DNA of 64,000 nt from an uncultured Pelagibacteraceae bacterium (GCA_902612605.1 CACMDY010000001.1:186001-250000), one strand, 5' to 3'. Numbered from the stretch's first letter, positions 12,642-22,523 are shown. Program-made: numbers and translations. The notes: generated from the letters alone by a model not told the origin.

Positions 12642-14401
12642 CAGTTAAATTTTGCGCTCATAGTATATTTACTACCAGAAATAGCAGATTTATAATGGCT
12701 CTCAGCTCTAGGCAAAATTTTGTCAAAATAATAATTTCCTGTATTTAATTTATCTTCATAAAACTCTTTATTGTTTTCCAAATTTTCATAGCTTTTTCTC
12801 ATTGTTTTTAGCCATATAAATGAAAGACAAAAATAACCAAAAAATCTTAAATAATCGTTACATGATGCGCTTATATCGTCTTTTGGCGTATTGCCATTAG
12901 GAGATATCCAGTCCGTGAAATCTGACAACATATTTTTTAATTCAGATATTTTTTTTACATGTTCATTTAAATTGTCTACTTTTGAACAATTTTGAATTTC
13001 TGTATCTACATATTTCATAAAATTTTCAAAAACTTTTTTCTGACTAATTTTTCTAAATACAAAATCAATTGCCTGCACAGAATTAGTTCCTTCGTAAATA
13101 GGTGTAATTCTATTATCTCTAAATAATTGTTCTATCCCTTGGTCTTTTGTATAACCATAGCCACCAAAAACCTGAATTGCTTCATTGGTTATTTCCATAC
13201 CCATATCTGTAAAAAATGACTTAATTACTGGGGTCATAAGACCTACAATATCCGATGCATCTTTTTTTACTTCCTCTGAACTATGACTTAAGCTTACATC
13301 TACCTGCTGAGCCATCCAAAAAGATAAGGATCTTTCTCCCTCAATTATAGACTTCATATTTAATAAACTTCTACGAATATCTGCGTGCTTAATAATTAAA
13401 TCTGTTTCTCCATTAGAATTATTATTTGATTTACCTTGTTTTCTCTCTTTTGAATAACTTAAAGCAGTTTGATAAGCTGTTTCAGATAGACCTAATCCTT
13501 GTATACCGACAACAATTCTTTCTAAGTTCATCATTGTAAACATAGAATTTAAGCCTTTGTTCTCTGGTCCGATCATATAGCCTTTGGCATCATCAAAACT
13601 TAATACACATGCGGGTGAACCTTTAATACCCATTTTTGATTCAATTGAAACAGTATTGACGCCGTTTCTTGGACCAATTGATCCATCATCATTAATTTCA
13701 TATTTTGGTACTAAAAATAAACTTATCCCCTTCGTTCCTTTTGGTGCATCCTGTGTTCTTGCTAAAACAAGGTGTATAATATTTTCAGTTAAATCGTGGT
13801 CACCAGAAGTAATAAAGATTTTTTGTCCGCTTATATTATAAGTACCATTTTCATTTTTAATTGCCTTTGTTTTTATTAATCCTAAATCTGTTCCACATTG
13901 AGGCTCTGTTAAACACATTGTCCCACTCCATTTACCCTCAACAATTTTAGGAAGATATGTGTTTTTGATTTCTTCAGTTGCATGACTCAAAATACAATTG
14001 TATGCACCTATACTTAATTCACTATATAATTTAAAAGATAAACTTGATGATGAAAGCATTTCATCAAAAAAAGCACTTACAGTTTTTGGCATTCCTTGGC
14101 CACCATATTTTGGATCACAAGTTAAAGATACCCATCCATCTTCTATAAATTTTGAATATGCCTCTTTATAACCTGGAGGGGTTCTAACTACTCCATTTTC
14201 ATAGACACAAGGATTTTCGTCTCCAGCTTTTGCTAAAGGAAGAAGCATTTCTTCATTAATTTTTGCAGCTTCCTCTAAGATATCTTTTACTAGATCAGAT
14301 GTGACTTCTTTATATTTTTCAATTTCGTTATAATTTTTATTATCTTTTAGATGTTCAAATAAGAACATCATATCTTTCACAGGTGCGGAATAAACAGTCA
14401 T
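12641..14401 (-). CDS. dmdC: 3-methylmercaptopropionyl-CoA dehydrogenase
   Basis: The product (586 aa) is a long acyl-CoA dehydrogenase with the extended C-terminal domain typical of DmdC. Motifs include MCLTEPQCGTDLG and ITSGDHDLTENI in the FAD/substrate domain, and QVFGGYGYTKDQGIEQLFRD with IYEGTNSVQA in the C-terminal helical domain. It introduces the double bond to give methylthioacryloyl-CoA. No dmdD hydratase is present here, consistent with SAR11, where another enoyl-CoA hydratase is thought to finish the route. It follows leuB by 32 bases and overlaps dmdB by one. Confidence 0.9.
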   Translation of the reverse strand: MTVYSAPVKDMMFLFEHLKDNKNYNEIEKYKEVTSDLVKDILEEAAKINEEMLLPLAKAGDENPCVYENGVVRTPPGYKEAYSKFIEDGWVSLTCDPKYGGQGMPKTVSAFFDEMLSSSSLSFKLYSELSIGAYNCILSHATEEIKNTYLPKIVEGKWSGTMCLTEPQCGTDLGLIKTKAIKNENGTYNISGQKIFITSGDHDLTENIIHLVLARTQDAPKGTKGISLFLVPKYEINDDGSIGPRNGVNTVSIESKMGIKGSPACVLSFDDAKGYMIGPENKGLNSMFTMMNLERIVVGIQGLGLSETAYQTALSYSKERKQGKSNNNSNGETDLIIKHADIRRSLLNMKSIIEGERSLSFWMAQQVDVSLSHSSEEVKKDASDIVGLMTPVIKSFFTDMGMEITNEAIQVFGGYGYTKDQGIEQLFRDNRITPIYEGTNSVQAIDFVFRKISQKKVFENFMKYVDTEIQNCSKVDNLNEHVKKISELKNMLSDFTDWISPNGNTPKDDISASCNDYLRFFGYFCLSFIWLKTMRKSYENLENNKEFYEDKLNTGNYYFDKILPRAESHYKSAISGSKYTMSAKFN

Positions 14402-14433
14402 AAATTTAATAGTATCAAATTAAGTTAATTTTT

Positions 14434-15543
14434 TTATTTTTGCAAATATGCAATAATCGCATCTCCCATACCAGAAGTTGAAATTTCTTTTGTTCCTTTT
14501 GACATAATATCTTTAGTTCTTAACCCATCATCTAGTACATTTTGCACTGCTTTTTCTAAGTCATCAGCCTCTTTATCTAAGTCAAGAGAGTACCTCAGGG
14601 CCATTGCAAAACTCAAGATGGTTGCAATTGGATTTGCAATTCCTTTTCCAGCAATATCTGGAGCAGATCCATGAACAGGCTCATACATTGCTCTCATTTC
14701 ACCATCTTTATTTTTTGCACCCAGGGAAGCTGAAGGTAATAAACCTAAAGATCCCGTCAGCATAGATGCTTCATCTGACAACATATCACCAAACAAATTA
14801 TCTGTCACAATTACATCAAATTGCTTTGGATTTCTCAAAAGTTGCATTGCACAATTATCTGCAAGCATATGATTTAACTCAACATCTTTAAATTCTTTAT
14901 CGTGAAGATTTTGAACTTCCTCTTTCCATAATTGACCTGCTTCCATAACATTTGATTTTTCACAGGAAGTAACTTTATTGTTTCTCTTCTTTGCTAGATC
15001 AAATGCAACTCTAGCAACTCTTTTAATTTCTGATGAAGTATAAGTATGAGTGTTTATTCCTTTACGTTCACCATTATCAATTGGCTTGATACCTCTCGGC
15101 TCACCAAAATAAATACCACCTGTCAATTCTCTAACAATCATGATGTCTAGACCTGATACGATTTCAGGTTTTAGCGTAGATGCCTCAACTAATTGTTTAA
15201 AACAAATTGCAGGCCTCAAATTTGCAAATAATTTTAATTCTTTTCTTAGCTTAAGAAGAGCTCTCTCAGGTCTTTTGGAAAAATCTAAATTATCATATTT
15301 TGGTCCACCCACAGCTCCTAGAATGACTGCTTCACACTCTAATGATTTATAAAATACTTCATCTGTAATCGGTGTTCCGTGCTTGTCGTAAGATGCTCCT
15401 CCAACTAAAGCTTCTTCCATATCAAAATCAAGAGATTTATTTACATTAAACCAAGTTATAATCTTTTTAACTTCACCAATAACCTCAGGACCAATACCAT
15501 CACCTGGTAATAATAAGAATTTTCTTTTTTTGACTTTAATCAT
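14434..15543 (-). CDS. leuB: 3-isopropylmalate dehydrogenase
   Basis: The product (369 aa) is an NAD-dependent beta-decarboxylating dehydrogenase of leucine synthesis. The N-terminal [11 protein letters not shown], the IPM-type substrate loop [35 protein letters not shown] with the catalytic Tyr, and the metal-binding [16 protein letters not shown] are all present, as is the NAD loop [18 protein letters not shown]. The ELTGG and LLKLR features separate it from isocitrate and tartrate dehydrogenases. It overlaps leuD by 8 bases. Confidence 0.97.
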   Translation of the reverse strand: MIKVKKRKFLLLPGDGIGPEVIGEVKKIITWFNVNKSLDFDMEEALVGGASYDKHGTPITDEVFYKSLECEAVILGAVGGPKYDNLDFSKRPERALLKLRKELKLFANLRPAICFKQLVEASTLKPEIVSGLDIMIVRELTGGIYFGEPRGIKPIDNGERKGINTHTYTSSEIKRVARVAFDLAKKRNNKVTSCEKSNVMEAGQLWKEEVQNLHDKEFKDVELNHMLADNCAMQLLRNPKQFDVIVTDNLFGDMLSDEASMLTGSLGLLPSASLGAKNKDGEMRAMYEPVHGSAPDIAGKGIANPIATILSFAMALRYSLDLDKEADDLEKAVQNVLDDGLRTKDIMSKGTKEISTSGMGDAIIAYLQK

Positions 15544-16141
15544 TAAATATCCAAGGCTTTGTGGATTTTAATTTTTCTTCAAATGAAATTATTTTATTAG
15601 ACTTTTCCAAAGACAGTGCAATATCATCTAGTCCCTCAATTAAACATTTTTTTTTAAATTCATCTAATTCAAATTTGATTTCTTTATTCCCAAAAATTAT
15701 TTTTTGATCTGGTAAATTTATTGCAATTTCTTCTTGTCTCTTAGAATATTCAGAAAGTTCTTTTATCTGCTCATCATTAACTTTAATAGGCAATATTCCA
15801 TTTTTAAAACAATTATTATAAAATATATCTGCGTAACTAGTACTTATAACGCAAGTGATACCAAAGTCTAAAAGTGCCCATGGCGCATGTTCTCTAGAAG
15901 ATCCACATCCAAAATTATTCCCTGCAATTAAAATCTTAGAATTATCATATGGGGATTTATTTAAGATAAAGTCATCTACTACTTTACCTTTTTCGTCATA
16001 TCTCATTTCATAAAATAAATTTTTTCCAAGTCCTGTTCTTTTTATTGTTTTTAAAAATTGCTTTGGAATAATCATATCTGTATCGATATTTACAATTGGT
16101 AAATATGCAGGAATGCTTTTTAATGTTGAGAATTTGTTCAT
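15536..16141 (-). CDS. leuD: 3-isopropylmalate dehydratase small subunit
   Basis: The product (201 aa) is the swivel-domain subunit of isopropylmalate isomerase. Motifs are [16 protein letters not shown] near the N-terminus and the family signature [17 protein letters not shown] at about residues 74-90, followed by [17 protein letters not shown]. It abuts the leuC stop with no gap and overlaps leuB, so leuCDB is one translationally linked unit. Length is normal. Confidence 0.97.
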   Translation of the reverse strand: MNKFSTLKSIPAYLPIVNIDTDMIIPKQFLKTIKRTGLGKNLFYEMRYDEKGKVVDDFILNKSPYDNSKILIAGNNFGCGSSREHAPWALLDFGITCVISTSYADIFYNNCFKNGILPIKVNDEQIKELSEYSKRQEEIAINLPDQKIIFGNKEIKFELDEFKKKCLIEGLDDIALSLEKSNKIISFEEKLKSTKPWIFND

Positions 16142-17545
16142 TTAACTATTGTATTTTCTAACATCATCTAAATTTCCTGATATAGCAGCTGCAGCAGCCA
16201 TAGCTGGACTAACTAAATGAGTTCTTCCACCTCGTCCTTGTCTTCCTTCGAAATTTCTATTTGATGTTGATGCACATCTTTCTTCTGGCTTCAACTTATC
16301 TGCATTCATAGCTAAACACATTGAACAACCTGGCTCACGCCATTCAAATCCAGAATTTTTAAATATTACATCTAAACCTTCTTGCTCTGCTTGTTGTTTT
16401 ACTAATCCTGAACCAGGAACTATCATTGCATTTACATGAGAAGCAATTTTTTTATCTTTTAAGATTTTTGCAGCTTCTCTTAAATCTTCAATTCTTCCAT
16501 TTGTACAACTTCCAATAAAAACTTTATCAATTCTAATATCTTTTATTTTAGTTTTCGGCTTTAAACCCATATATTTTAATGACCTGTTAATAGAATTTTT
16601 TCTGTCTTCGTTTTGCTCATTTTCAGGATCAGGAACAATTCCATCAATATCTACTACATCCTGAGGCGAAGTTCCCCAAGTTACCATTGGTTTAATATCT
16701 TTGCCCTCAAGACTGATTTCTTTGTCAAATACCGCATCACCATCAGACTTTAATTTACTCCAATATTCTAATGCTTTGTCCCAATTTGAATTCTTTGGAG
16801 ACATTGGTTTACCTTTTAAATAATTAAAAACTTTTTCATCTGGCTCTATTAATCCTGCCCTTGCTCCACCTTCAATTGTCATATTGCAAATCGTCATTCT
16901 TTGTTCGACACTTAAATTCGAAATTAAGTTTCCAGCATATTCAATTACATAACCAGTTCCACCAGCTGTGCCAATTTTTCCGATTATTTGTAATATTACA
17001 TCCTTAGATGTTACTCCAACAGGAAGAGATCCATTAACGTTTATTCTAAAATTTTTTGATTTTTTTTGAACTAAAGTCTGTGTTGCCAAGACATGTTCCA
17101 CTTCCGAAGTTCCAATTCCGAATGCTAATGCACCAAATGCTCCGTGAGTAGCAGTGTGACTATCACCACAAACGATAATAGTTCCAGGTTGTGTAAATCC
17201 CTGTTCTGGACCAATAATATGAACTATTCCTTGTCTTTTATCGTTCATTCCAAAAAGATTTATTCCGAATTCTGCACAGTTTTTTTCTAGTGTCTCGATT
17301 TGTATTTTTGAATCTTTGTCAGTAATAGGAACTGATCTATCCGTTGTTGGAACATTGTGATCTGCTACTGCTAAAGTTAAAGAAGGTTGTCTAACTTTTC
17401 TATTGGAATTTCTTAAACCTTCAAATGCTTGTGGACTAGTAACTTCATGAATTAAATGTCTATCAACAAATAGAAGTGAAGTCCCATCTTCTTGTTGATG
17501 AACAAGGTGATCATTCCATATTTTATCGTATATAGTTTGAGGCAT
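16142..17545 (-). CDS. leuC: 3-isopropylmalate dehydratase large subunit
   Basis: The product (467 aa) is an aconitase-family [4Fe-4S] dehydratase subunit that works with LeuD to interconvert 2- and 3-isopropylmalate. The start [15 protein letters not shown], the [21 protein letters not shown] segment (cited in part), [21 protein letters not shown], and cluster cysteines in FIGSCTNGR and in [10 protein letters not shown] are intact. The C-terminal [12 protein letters not shown] motif is also intact. It follows rplS by 9 bases, so leucine genes appear to share the ribosomal/ffh transcript. Confidence 0.97.
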   Translation of the reverse strand: MPQTIYDKIWNDHLVHQQEDGTSLLFVDRHLIHEVTSPQAFEGLRNSNRKVRQPSLTLAVADHNVPTTDRSVPITDKDSKIQIETLEKNCAEFGINLFGMNDKRQGIVHIIGPEQGFTQPGTIIVCGDSHTATHGAFGALAFGIGTSEVEHVLATQTLVQKKSKNFRINVNGSLPVGVTSKDVILQIIGKIGTAGGTGYVIEYAGNLISNLSVEQRMTICNMTIEGGARAGLIEPDEKVFNYLKGKPMSPKNSNWDKALEYWSKLKSDGDAVFDKEISLEGKDIKPMVTWGTSPQDVVDIDGIVPDPENEQNEDRKNSINRSLKYMGLKPKTKIKDIRIDKVFIGSCTNGRIEDLREAAKILKDKKIASHVNAMIVPGSGLVKQQAEQEGLDVIFKNSGFEWREPGCSMCLAMNADKLKPEERCASTSNRNFEGRQGRGGRTHLVSPAMAAAAAISGNLDDVRKYNS

Positions 17546-17554
17546 TGTAAAAAA

Positions 17555-18136
17555 TTATTTTTTTACTTCAGGATTTTCTTTTTTTTCATCAGTTTTTTTT
17601 TCTACTGATGGAGTTTCTTCTTTAGTTTCTTTTTTATCTTCTGGTTTTTTTGCTTGTACTTTTGGAGCATCTTTATTGGTATCTTGTGGGCTGTCTGCTG
17701 TTTTTTGCTCTGTATCAGGCATAACATTTTCTTCTGTTACTTCTTGAATCTTAGTTTCGACATCTATACCTATTTTCTTTTTAATTTTTTCTGCAATTCT
17801 TGCAGATTTACCTGTTCTATCTCTCAAATAATATAACTTGGCTCTTCTAACTTTTCCTGACCTTACAACTTTAATTGTATCTACAATCGGACTATATAAA
17901 GCAAATGTTCTTTCCACACCCTCACCAAAAGAAATTTTTCTTACAGTAAAAGAAGAATTGATATCTCTATTTTTTTTTGCAATACACACACCTTCAAAAT
18001 ATTGAATACGATCTCTTTTTCCTTCAGTTATTCTAACTCCTACTTTAACAATATCACCTGGGAAAAATTCTGGATGCTTTCTCTCAGAAATAATTTTTTT
18101 TACTTTAGATTGATTAATTTCTTCAATTGTCTTCAT
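17555..18136 (-). CDS. rplS: Large ribosomal subunit protein bL19 with low-complexity C-terminal tail
   Basis: Residues 1 to about 125 are a normal L19, with [45 protein letters not shown] and [21 protein letters not shown]19 sits at the 30S-50S interface. The remaining 65-70 residues are a charged tail rich in Lys, Glu, Asp, Pro and Thr with no globular character. Ordinary L19 is about 115-120 residues. The tail has alternating basic and acidic short repeats ([14 protein letters not shown] and similar). It follows trmD by one base. Confidence 0.95.
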   Translation of the reverse strand: MKTIEEINQSKVKKIISERKHPEFFPGDIVKVGVRITEGKRDRIQYFEGVCIAKKNRDINSSFTVRKISFGEGVERTFALYSPIVDTIKVVRSGKVRRAKLYYLRDRTGKSARIAEKIKKKIGIDVETKIQEVTEENVMPDTEQKTADSPQDTNKDAPKVQAKKPEDKKETKEETPSVEKKTDEKKENPEVKK

Positions 18137-18137
18137 T

Positions 18138-18833
18138 TTAATTCTCTTTAGTCTTTTTATATAATTGCCACAAATCCGGTCTTCGGTCGCGTGTTATAGC
18201 CTCTGATTGAGATAAACGCCAGTCTTTAATTTTGGCGTGATCGCCTGATAATAGCACATCTGGAACACTTTTTTCCTCCCATATTTGAGGTTTTGTAAAT
18301 TGAGGATACTCTAAAAGTCCATTTTCAAAACTTTCTTCTTTAGCTGAATTTGTATTACCAAGAATACCAGGAATAAATCTTAAAATTGCATCAAGAATTA
18401 CAAACGAAGCTCCTTCACCTCCAGATAAAACAAAGTCTCCTATACTTACTTCCTCAATATTTCTTGTTTTTAACAATCTTTCATCAACTCCTTCAAAGTG
18501 TCCACAAATTATATTTATTGTTTTTTCTTGAGATAGTTGTTTTGCTAATTGATGATTGAACAACTTACCCTTTGGACTTAGATAAATAATCTTTTCGCCA
18601 TCTTTAACATTCTTATCTATTGATTTTGCTAATACATCTGCTTTCATTAACATACCTTCACCTCCTCCATAAGGAGTGTCATCAACAGTTTTATGCTTAT
18701 CAAATGCATACTCTCTTATATCCACAGTATCTATTTTCCATTTATTCTCTGATAGTGCTTTACCAAAAATACCTTGGCCTAAATAGCCTGGAAAAAAATC
18801 TGGATAGAGTGTGAATATACGAGCTTCTAACAT
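18138..18833 (-). CDS. trmD: tRNA (guanine-37-N1)-methyltransferase
   Basis: The product (231 aa) methylates G37 of tRNAs reading CNN codons using S-adenosylmethionine and prevents frameshifting. The SPOUT-fold knot motifs are visible: [27 protein letters not shown] and [13 protein letters not shown], followed by LEYPQFTKP. It overlaps rpsP by one base, whereas in most bacteria rimM lies between them. Length is normal for alphaproteobacteria. Confidence 0.96.
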   Translation of the reverse strand: MLEARIFTLYPDFFPGYLGQGIFGKALSENKWKIDTVDIREYAFDKHKTVDDTPYGGGEGMLMKADVLAKSIDKNVKDGEKIIYLSPKGKLFNHQLAKQLSQEKTINIICGHFEGVDERLLKTRNIEEVSIGDFVLSGGEGASFVILDAILRFIPGILGNTNSAKEESFENGLLEYPQFTKPQIWEEKSVPDVLLSGDHAKIKDWRLSQSEAITRDRRPDLWQLYKKTKEN

Positions 18834-19249
18834 TATTTTTTTTCTTCTTCCATAGGTGCTTCTGCTGGCTTAGCTTCTTCCTTAGGTGCTTCTGCTGGTT
18901 TAGATGCATCTCCTTCTGGTTTCGCCTCTCCACCTTCGTCAGCTTTTTTTCTATCTTTTTTAGGAATTGCTTTTTGAGGATTGTTTCCTTTTTCAGGCAT
19001 TGGCATTATATCGTTTTCTCCCAATAACCTTGCAACTCTTGTTGTTGGCTGAGCTCCTTGACCTAACCAATATTTAATTCGCTCGGAATCTAAGCCAATT
19101 CTTTCCTTTTTATCCTTCGGTAATAACGGATTATAAAAACCTAATTTTTCTATAAACCTTCCGTCTCTTGGAAATCTACTATCAGCCACAACAATTTTAT
19201 ATACTGGCCTTTTTTTAGTACCTCCCATTGATAGTCTCATTTTTAACAT
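18833..19249 (-). CDS. rpsP: Small ribosomal subunit protein bS16 with repetitive C-terminal tail
   Basis: The first 80 residues are standard S16: [55 protein letters not shown]. The remaining 55-60 residues form a low-complexity Lys/Glu/Ala/Pro tail ending in two near-identical units of about 10 residues ([10 protein letters not shown] and [10 protein letters not shown]). Usual S16 is about 80-100 residues, although alphaproteobacterial S16 is often longer. It starts 14 bases after ffh and overlaps trmD by one base. Confidence 0.95.
   Translation of the reverse strand: MLKMRLSMGGTKKRPVYKIVVADSRFPRDGRFIEKLGFYNPLLPKDKKERIGLDSERIKYWLGQGAQPTTRVARLLGENDIMPMPEKGNNPQKAIPKKDRKKADEGGEAKPEGDASKPAEAPKEEAKPAEAPMEEEKK
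18853..18912 (-). repeat. Two-copy 30-base tandem repeat in the 3' end of rpsP
   Basis: The plus-strand string TAGGTGCTTCTGCTGG begins at 18853 and again at 18883, each followed by (C/T)TTAG, giving a 30-base period. It encodes the KPAEAP-containing units of the S16 tail. The in-frame period suggests growth by slipped replication under reading-frame constraint. Confidence 0.8.
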
Positions 19250-19263
19250 TACTTATATCTCCT

Positions 19264-20622
19264 TTATTTTAATTGATTAAATAGTTCAGGCGGGATCCCT
19301 TTATCCGCCATTCCTTTCATGTTTCCTTTAGACATTTTTTTCATCATTTCTGACATCATCTTAAATTGTTTTAACAACTTATTGATAGTGGCAATGTCTG
19401 TACCTGAGCCATTAGCAATTCTTTTTTTTCTTGATCCATTTATAATTTTAGGATTTTCTCTTTCTTGCTTTGTCATTGATAAAATAACAGCTTCATTTTG
19501 AGTTATAATTTTTTCATCTATTCCTGATTGGTCCATTTGTGATTTAATTTTTGAAACTCCAGGGAGAAATGACATTATGCCTTCTATTCCACCCATCTTT
19601 TTCATTTGACGTAATTGAGAAAGATAATCTTCCATCGAGAATTGACCTTTTTTAAGTTTCTCTTCTGTTTTCTTTAAATTTTCTTGATCTAAATCTTCTG
19701 AAGCTTTTTCAACTAAGGAAACGATATCTCCCATTCCCAAAATTCTATTTGCAATTCGATCAGGATGGAAAACTTCAAAATTCTCAATTTTTTCTCCAAC
19801 ACCAAGAAACTTTATGGGTACTTCAGCAACATATTTCATACTCAATGCTGCTCCACCTCTTCCATCTCCATCTGCTCTTGTAAGTATAATACCGCTCAAA
19901 TTTACTGTATTTTTAAATTCCTTGGCTACATTAGCAGCAACTTGACCTGTTAGAGAATCTGCTACTAGTATAGTTTCTGCAGGATTAATAATAGTTTCAA
20001 TTTGTTTGATTTCATTCATCATTTGAAAATCTATTTGTGTTCTTCCAGCGGTATCAAATAAAACTACTTCACAACCATTTAAATTTGCAGCACTTAAAGC
20101 TCTTCTACAAATATCAGCTGGAAGCTGGCCCTCTATAATTGGCAAAGTTTCAATATTATTTTGTTCACCCAAAAGTCTCAATTGCTCTTGCGCGGCAGGT
20201 CTGTAAACGTCTAAACTAGCCATCATTACTTTTTTCTTATTATTTTTTTCTAAAAATTTTGCTAATTTTGAGGTTGTTGTGGTTTTTCCTGAACCTTGCA
20301 ATCCAACTAACATGATTGGAACTGGAGGGACAGCATTAAGGGAGATTTCAGAATTCTTATCACCTAAAAAAGATACTATTTCGTCATAAACGATTTTTAC
20401 AACCATATCCCCGGGAGAAGTTGATCTTATAATTTCCTGACCTAGCGCTTTGGGCTTAACTCTACTAATAAACTCCTTAACTACGTCTAATGAAACATCG
20501 GCTTCTAACAAAGCCAACCTTATACCTTTTAAACCCTCGTCAACTTGCTTTTCATCAAGAGAAGGAGCTTTTTTTAATGAAGAAAAAATTTCTTCAAATT
20601 TATTAGTTAAATTTTCAAACAT
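19264..20622 (-). CDS. ffh: Signal recognition particle protein Ffh (SRP54)
   Basis: The product (452 aa from the chosen start) binds signal sequences co-translationally and delivers ribosomes to FtsY. The N domain begins MFENLTNKFEEIF. The G domain has P-loop GLQGSGKTTTTSKLA, DVYRPAAQEQL, DTAGRTQID and the TRADGDGRGGAALS motif. The C-terminal M domain is methionine rich (MKKMGGIEGIMSFLPG, MMSEMMKKM). The frame stays open for 27 codons upstream, but these fall in a hairpin-rich leader and are not Ffh-like, so the ATG at 20622 is preferred. It heads the rpsP-trmD-rplS run. Confidence 0.96.
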   Translation of the reverse strand: MFENLTNKFEEIFSSLKKAPSLDEKQVDEGLKGIRLALLEADVSLDVVKEFISRVKPKALGQEIIRSTSPGDMVVKIVYDEIVSFLGDKNSEISLNAVPPVPIMLVGLQGSGKTTTTSKLAKFLEKNNKKKVMMASLDVYRPAAQEQLRLLGEQNNIETLPIIEGQLPADICRRALSAANLNGCEVVLFDTAGRTQIDFQMMNEIKQIETIINPAETILVADSLTGQVAANVAKEFKNTVNLSGIILTRADGDGRGGAALSMKYVAEVPIKFLGVGEKIENFEVFHPDRIANRILGMGDIVSLVEKASEDLDQENLKKTEEKLKKGQFSMEDYLSQLRQMKKMGGIEGIMSFLPGVSKIKSQMDQSGIDEKIITQNEAVILSMTKQERENPKIINGSRKKRIANGSGTDIATINKLLKQFKMMSEMMKKMSKGNMKGMADKGIPPELFNQLK

Positions 20623-20624
20623 AA

Positions 20625-20730
20625 TTTCGCACAGCAAGTATCGCACCAGTGGGCGAACCCTCGCTGACTGGTGTCGATCTCTTTGTTTCCAAAGACACCG
20701 CAAATTGCTGTATTTTGCGGAAGTGGGCGT
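20625..20730 (-). ncRNA. Structured RNA leader upstream of ffh (three hairpins)
   Basis: Read on the minus strand, three consecutive stem-loops precede ffh. Hairpin 1 has 7-base arms at 20714-20720 and 20698-20704. Hairpin 2 (20670-20699) pairs GGTGTC with GACACC and TTTG with CAAA around a GAAA tetraloop, with a 6-base bulge. Hairpin 3 (20644-20673) has 7-base arms, a 6-base bulge and a GGG-TTCG-CCC cap. GNRA and UUCG caps appear only when read on this strand. The arms of neighbouring hairpins share bases, so alternative folds are possible. From memory, a candidate RNA motif named ffh was reported in SAR11; I believe this is that element but could not check. Confidence 0.8.
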
Positions 20731-20732
20731 AA

Positions 20733-20758
20733 ATTATATTAGAGGTTCAAAAAGTCAA
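20733..20758 (-). promoter_or_regulatory. Candidate promoter for the ffh leader
   Basis: On the minus strand a perfect TATAAT lies at 20733-20738 and a TTGACT at 20753-20758. The spacer is only 14 bases, shorter than the usual 16-18; a weaker TAATTT shifted two bases gives 16. Initiation would fall just before the first leader hairpin. The region also has to hold the promoter for dapF, which starts at 20782 on the other strand. Confidence 0.55.
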
Positions 20759-20781
20759 TAAATAAGTTAAGTATTATTTAT

Positions 20782-21606
20782 ATGGAATTTGAAGCATTTA
20801 AAATGGATGGATTAGGTAACGACTTTGTTATTATTGATCAGAGAATAAATAGTTTAAACTTATCAAATGACCAAATCTTAAAAATTTGTGACAGAGATTT
20901 CATAGGGTGTGATCAGTTGATCTACATAAACAAAAGTCAAAAAGCTGATGCTGATGTTGCTTTTTTTAACTCGGATGGAAGCCGCTCAGATGCATGTGGA
21001 AATGGAACTAGATGTGTTGCTTATTTACTAAGTATTGAAAAAAATAAAAAAGAAATTGAAATTTTGGTATCCTCAAAAATATTAAAATCTAAAGTTCTTA
21101 ATAATAAAGATGTTGAAACGATAATTGGAACTCCAAATTTAGAGTGGAACAAAATTCCTTTAAGTAAAAATCTTGATACTAAAAATCTATCACTTGGTAT
21201 GATTGATATTAACGGAAATAAAATGGATGGTGGTATTGCAGTGAATGTTGGTAACCCTCATGTAGTATATTTTTGCGAGGATATAGAAAAAATAAATTTA
21301 AAAAAATATGGACCATTAATAGAAAATCATGAAGTTTTCCCTGAGAAATGCAATGTCACAATAGCTCAGAAAATTAGTGATCAACATTACAAAATTAAAG
21401 TTTGGGAGAGGGGTGCAGGTTTAACAAAAGCTTGCGGGACTGCAGCATGTGCAACAGCAGTCGCAGCTAATTTAAATCAACTACAAAACAGTAATTCAAA
21501 AATAGAATTTTCAACAGGAATTTTAAATATTCAAATTGATAATGAATTAAATATAAAAATGAGAGGTCCTGTATCTGAAATTGAAAAGATTAATATCAAA
21601 ATATAA
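20782..21606 (+). CDS. dapF: Diaminopimelate epimerase
   Basis: The product (274 aa) interconverts LL- and meso-diaminopimelate for lysine and peptidoglycan synthesis. The N-terminal KMDGLGNDFVIID, the first catalytic Cys in DACGNGTRCVA (about residue 72) and the second in KACGTAACATAVAA are present, as is VNVGNPHVVYF. The two Cys form the thiol acid-base pair. The stop overlaps the ftsY start by one base. Length is normal. Confidence 0.97.
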   Translation: MEFEAFKMDGLGNDFVIIDQRINSLNLSNDQILKICDRDFIGCDQLIYINKSQKADADVAFFNSDGSRSDACGNGTRCVAYLLSIEKNKKEIEILVSSKILKSKVLNNKDVETIIGTPNLEWNKIPLSKNLDTKNLSLGMIDINGNKMDGGIAVNVGNPHVVYFCEDIEKINLKKYGPLIENHEVFPEKCNVTIAQKISDQHYKIKVWERGAGLTKACGTAACATAVAANLNQLQNSNSKIEFSTGILNIQIDNELNIKMRGPVSEIEKINIKI

Positions 21607-22523
21607 TGGGTATTTTTGAAAAATTTAAAATCGGATTTAAAAGAAGTGCAAGCAATATAGCATCAGGCCTTAAAGAAATAATAGTTAAGAAAGAAATTGA
21701 CGATGCAACTCTTGATAAAATAGAAGAATTCTTGATTGGCTCAGATGTGGGCATAGATGCAGCATCAGAGATAAAATCTATAATTGCTCAAAAAAAGATT
21801 GATCCTAAAAATGATCCAATCAAGGAAGTTTTCGAAATACTTAATAATTATATTTTAGAACTAATGACACCCCTAGAAAAAAAAGATTTTTTTTTAAAAA
21901 AGGAAAAGACAAATATAATATTAGTTTCAGGTGTTAATGGAGTTGGTAAGACAACTACTATTGGAAAATTAGGAAAAATATTTATACAAAATAATAATAA
22001 AGTTCTTTTTTCAGCATGCGATACATTTAGAGCAGCTGCTATTGATCAATTAGAAGAATGGGCTAACAGGGTTGATGCTAAAATTATAAAATCAGATCCA
22101 GGTTCAGATCCGGCTTCAGTTGCTTTTAAAGCAATGGAAATAGCTCAAAATCAAAACATAAATCAAGTAATAGTAGACACGGCAGGAAGATTGCAAAATA
22201 AAAAGAATTTAATGGATGAATTAAAAAAAATAGGAAATGTAATTAAAAAAAGTGATGAAACAGCACCTCACGAGGTTATTTTAGTTTTAGATGCAACGTC
22301 GGGACAAAACATAATTAATCAACTCGAAGAATTTAATAAATTACTTCCAATTACAGGTATCATAATGACAAAACTTGATGGAACTGCAAAAGGCGGAATA
22401 TTGATTGCGATTTCAAAGAAATATAAAGTACCTATTGTTGGTCTCGGACTTGGAGAAAAAGAGGATGACTTACAAATATTTGAAGCTGAGAAGTTTGCAA
22501 ATGCTTTTACCCAAGTTAATTAA
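21606..22523 (+). CDS. ftsY: Signal recognition particle receptor FtsY
   Basis: The product (305 aa) is the membrane-bound GTPase partner of Ffh. The NG domain is complete: an N-domain helical bundle with DDATLDKIEEFLIGSDVG, P-loop GVNGVGKTTTIGKLG, DTFRAAAIDQLEEW, DTAGRLQNKKNLM, TKLDGTAKGG and a C-terminal GLGEKEDDLQIFEAE. It lacks the long acidic A domain of E. coli FtsY, as in many alphaproteobacteria. The SRP protein and its receptor are therefore encoded divergently within 2 kb. It ends tail to tail with the next gene, overlapping by 8 bases. Confidence 0.96.
   Translation: MGIFEKFKIGFKRSASNIASGLKEIIVKKEIDDATLDKIEEFLIGSDVGIDAASEIKSIIAQKKIDPKNDPIKEVFEILNNYILELMTPLEKKDFFLKKEKTNIILVSGVNGVGKTTTIGKLGKIFIQNNNKVLFSACDTFRAAAIDQLEEWANRVDAKIIKSDPGSDPASVAFKAMEIAQNQNINQVIVDTAGRLQNKKNLMDELKKIGNVIKKSDETAPHEVILVLDATSGQNIINQLEEFNKLLPITGIIMTKLDGTAKGGILIAISKKYKVPIVGLGLGEKEDDLQIFEAEKFANAFTQVN

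Noticed and set aside
18853..18912. Possible CRISPR-like or mobile repeat
   Set aside because: There are only two copies, in frame inside the rpsP tail and with a 30-base period and no spacer; it is a coding repeat.
20623..20703. N-terminal extension of Ffh (27 codons, beginning MRCLWKQRDR)
   Set aside because: The extra codons read through the hairpin-rich leader and do not resemble Ffh; the ATG at 20622 gives the canonical start MFENLT.
20625..20730. 4.5S SRP RNA gene (ffs) next to ffh
   Set aside because: The conserved apical sequence with GGAAG and AGCAGCC is absent on both strands; the element looks like a leader rather than SRP RNA.
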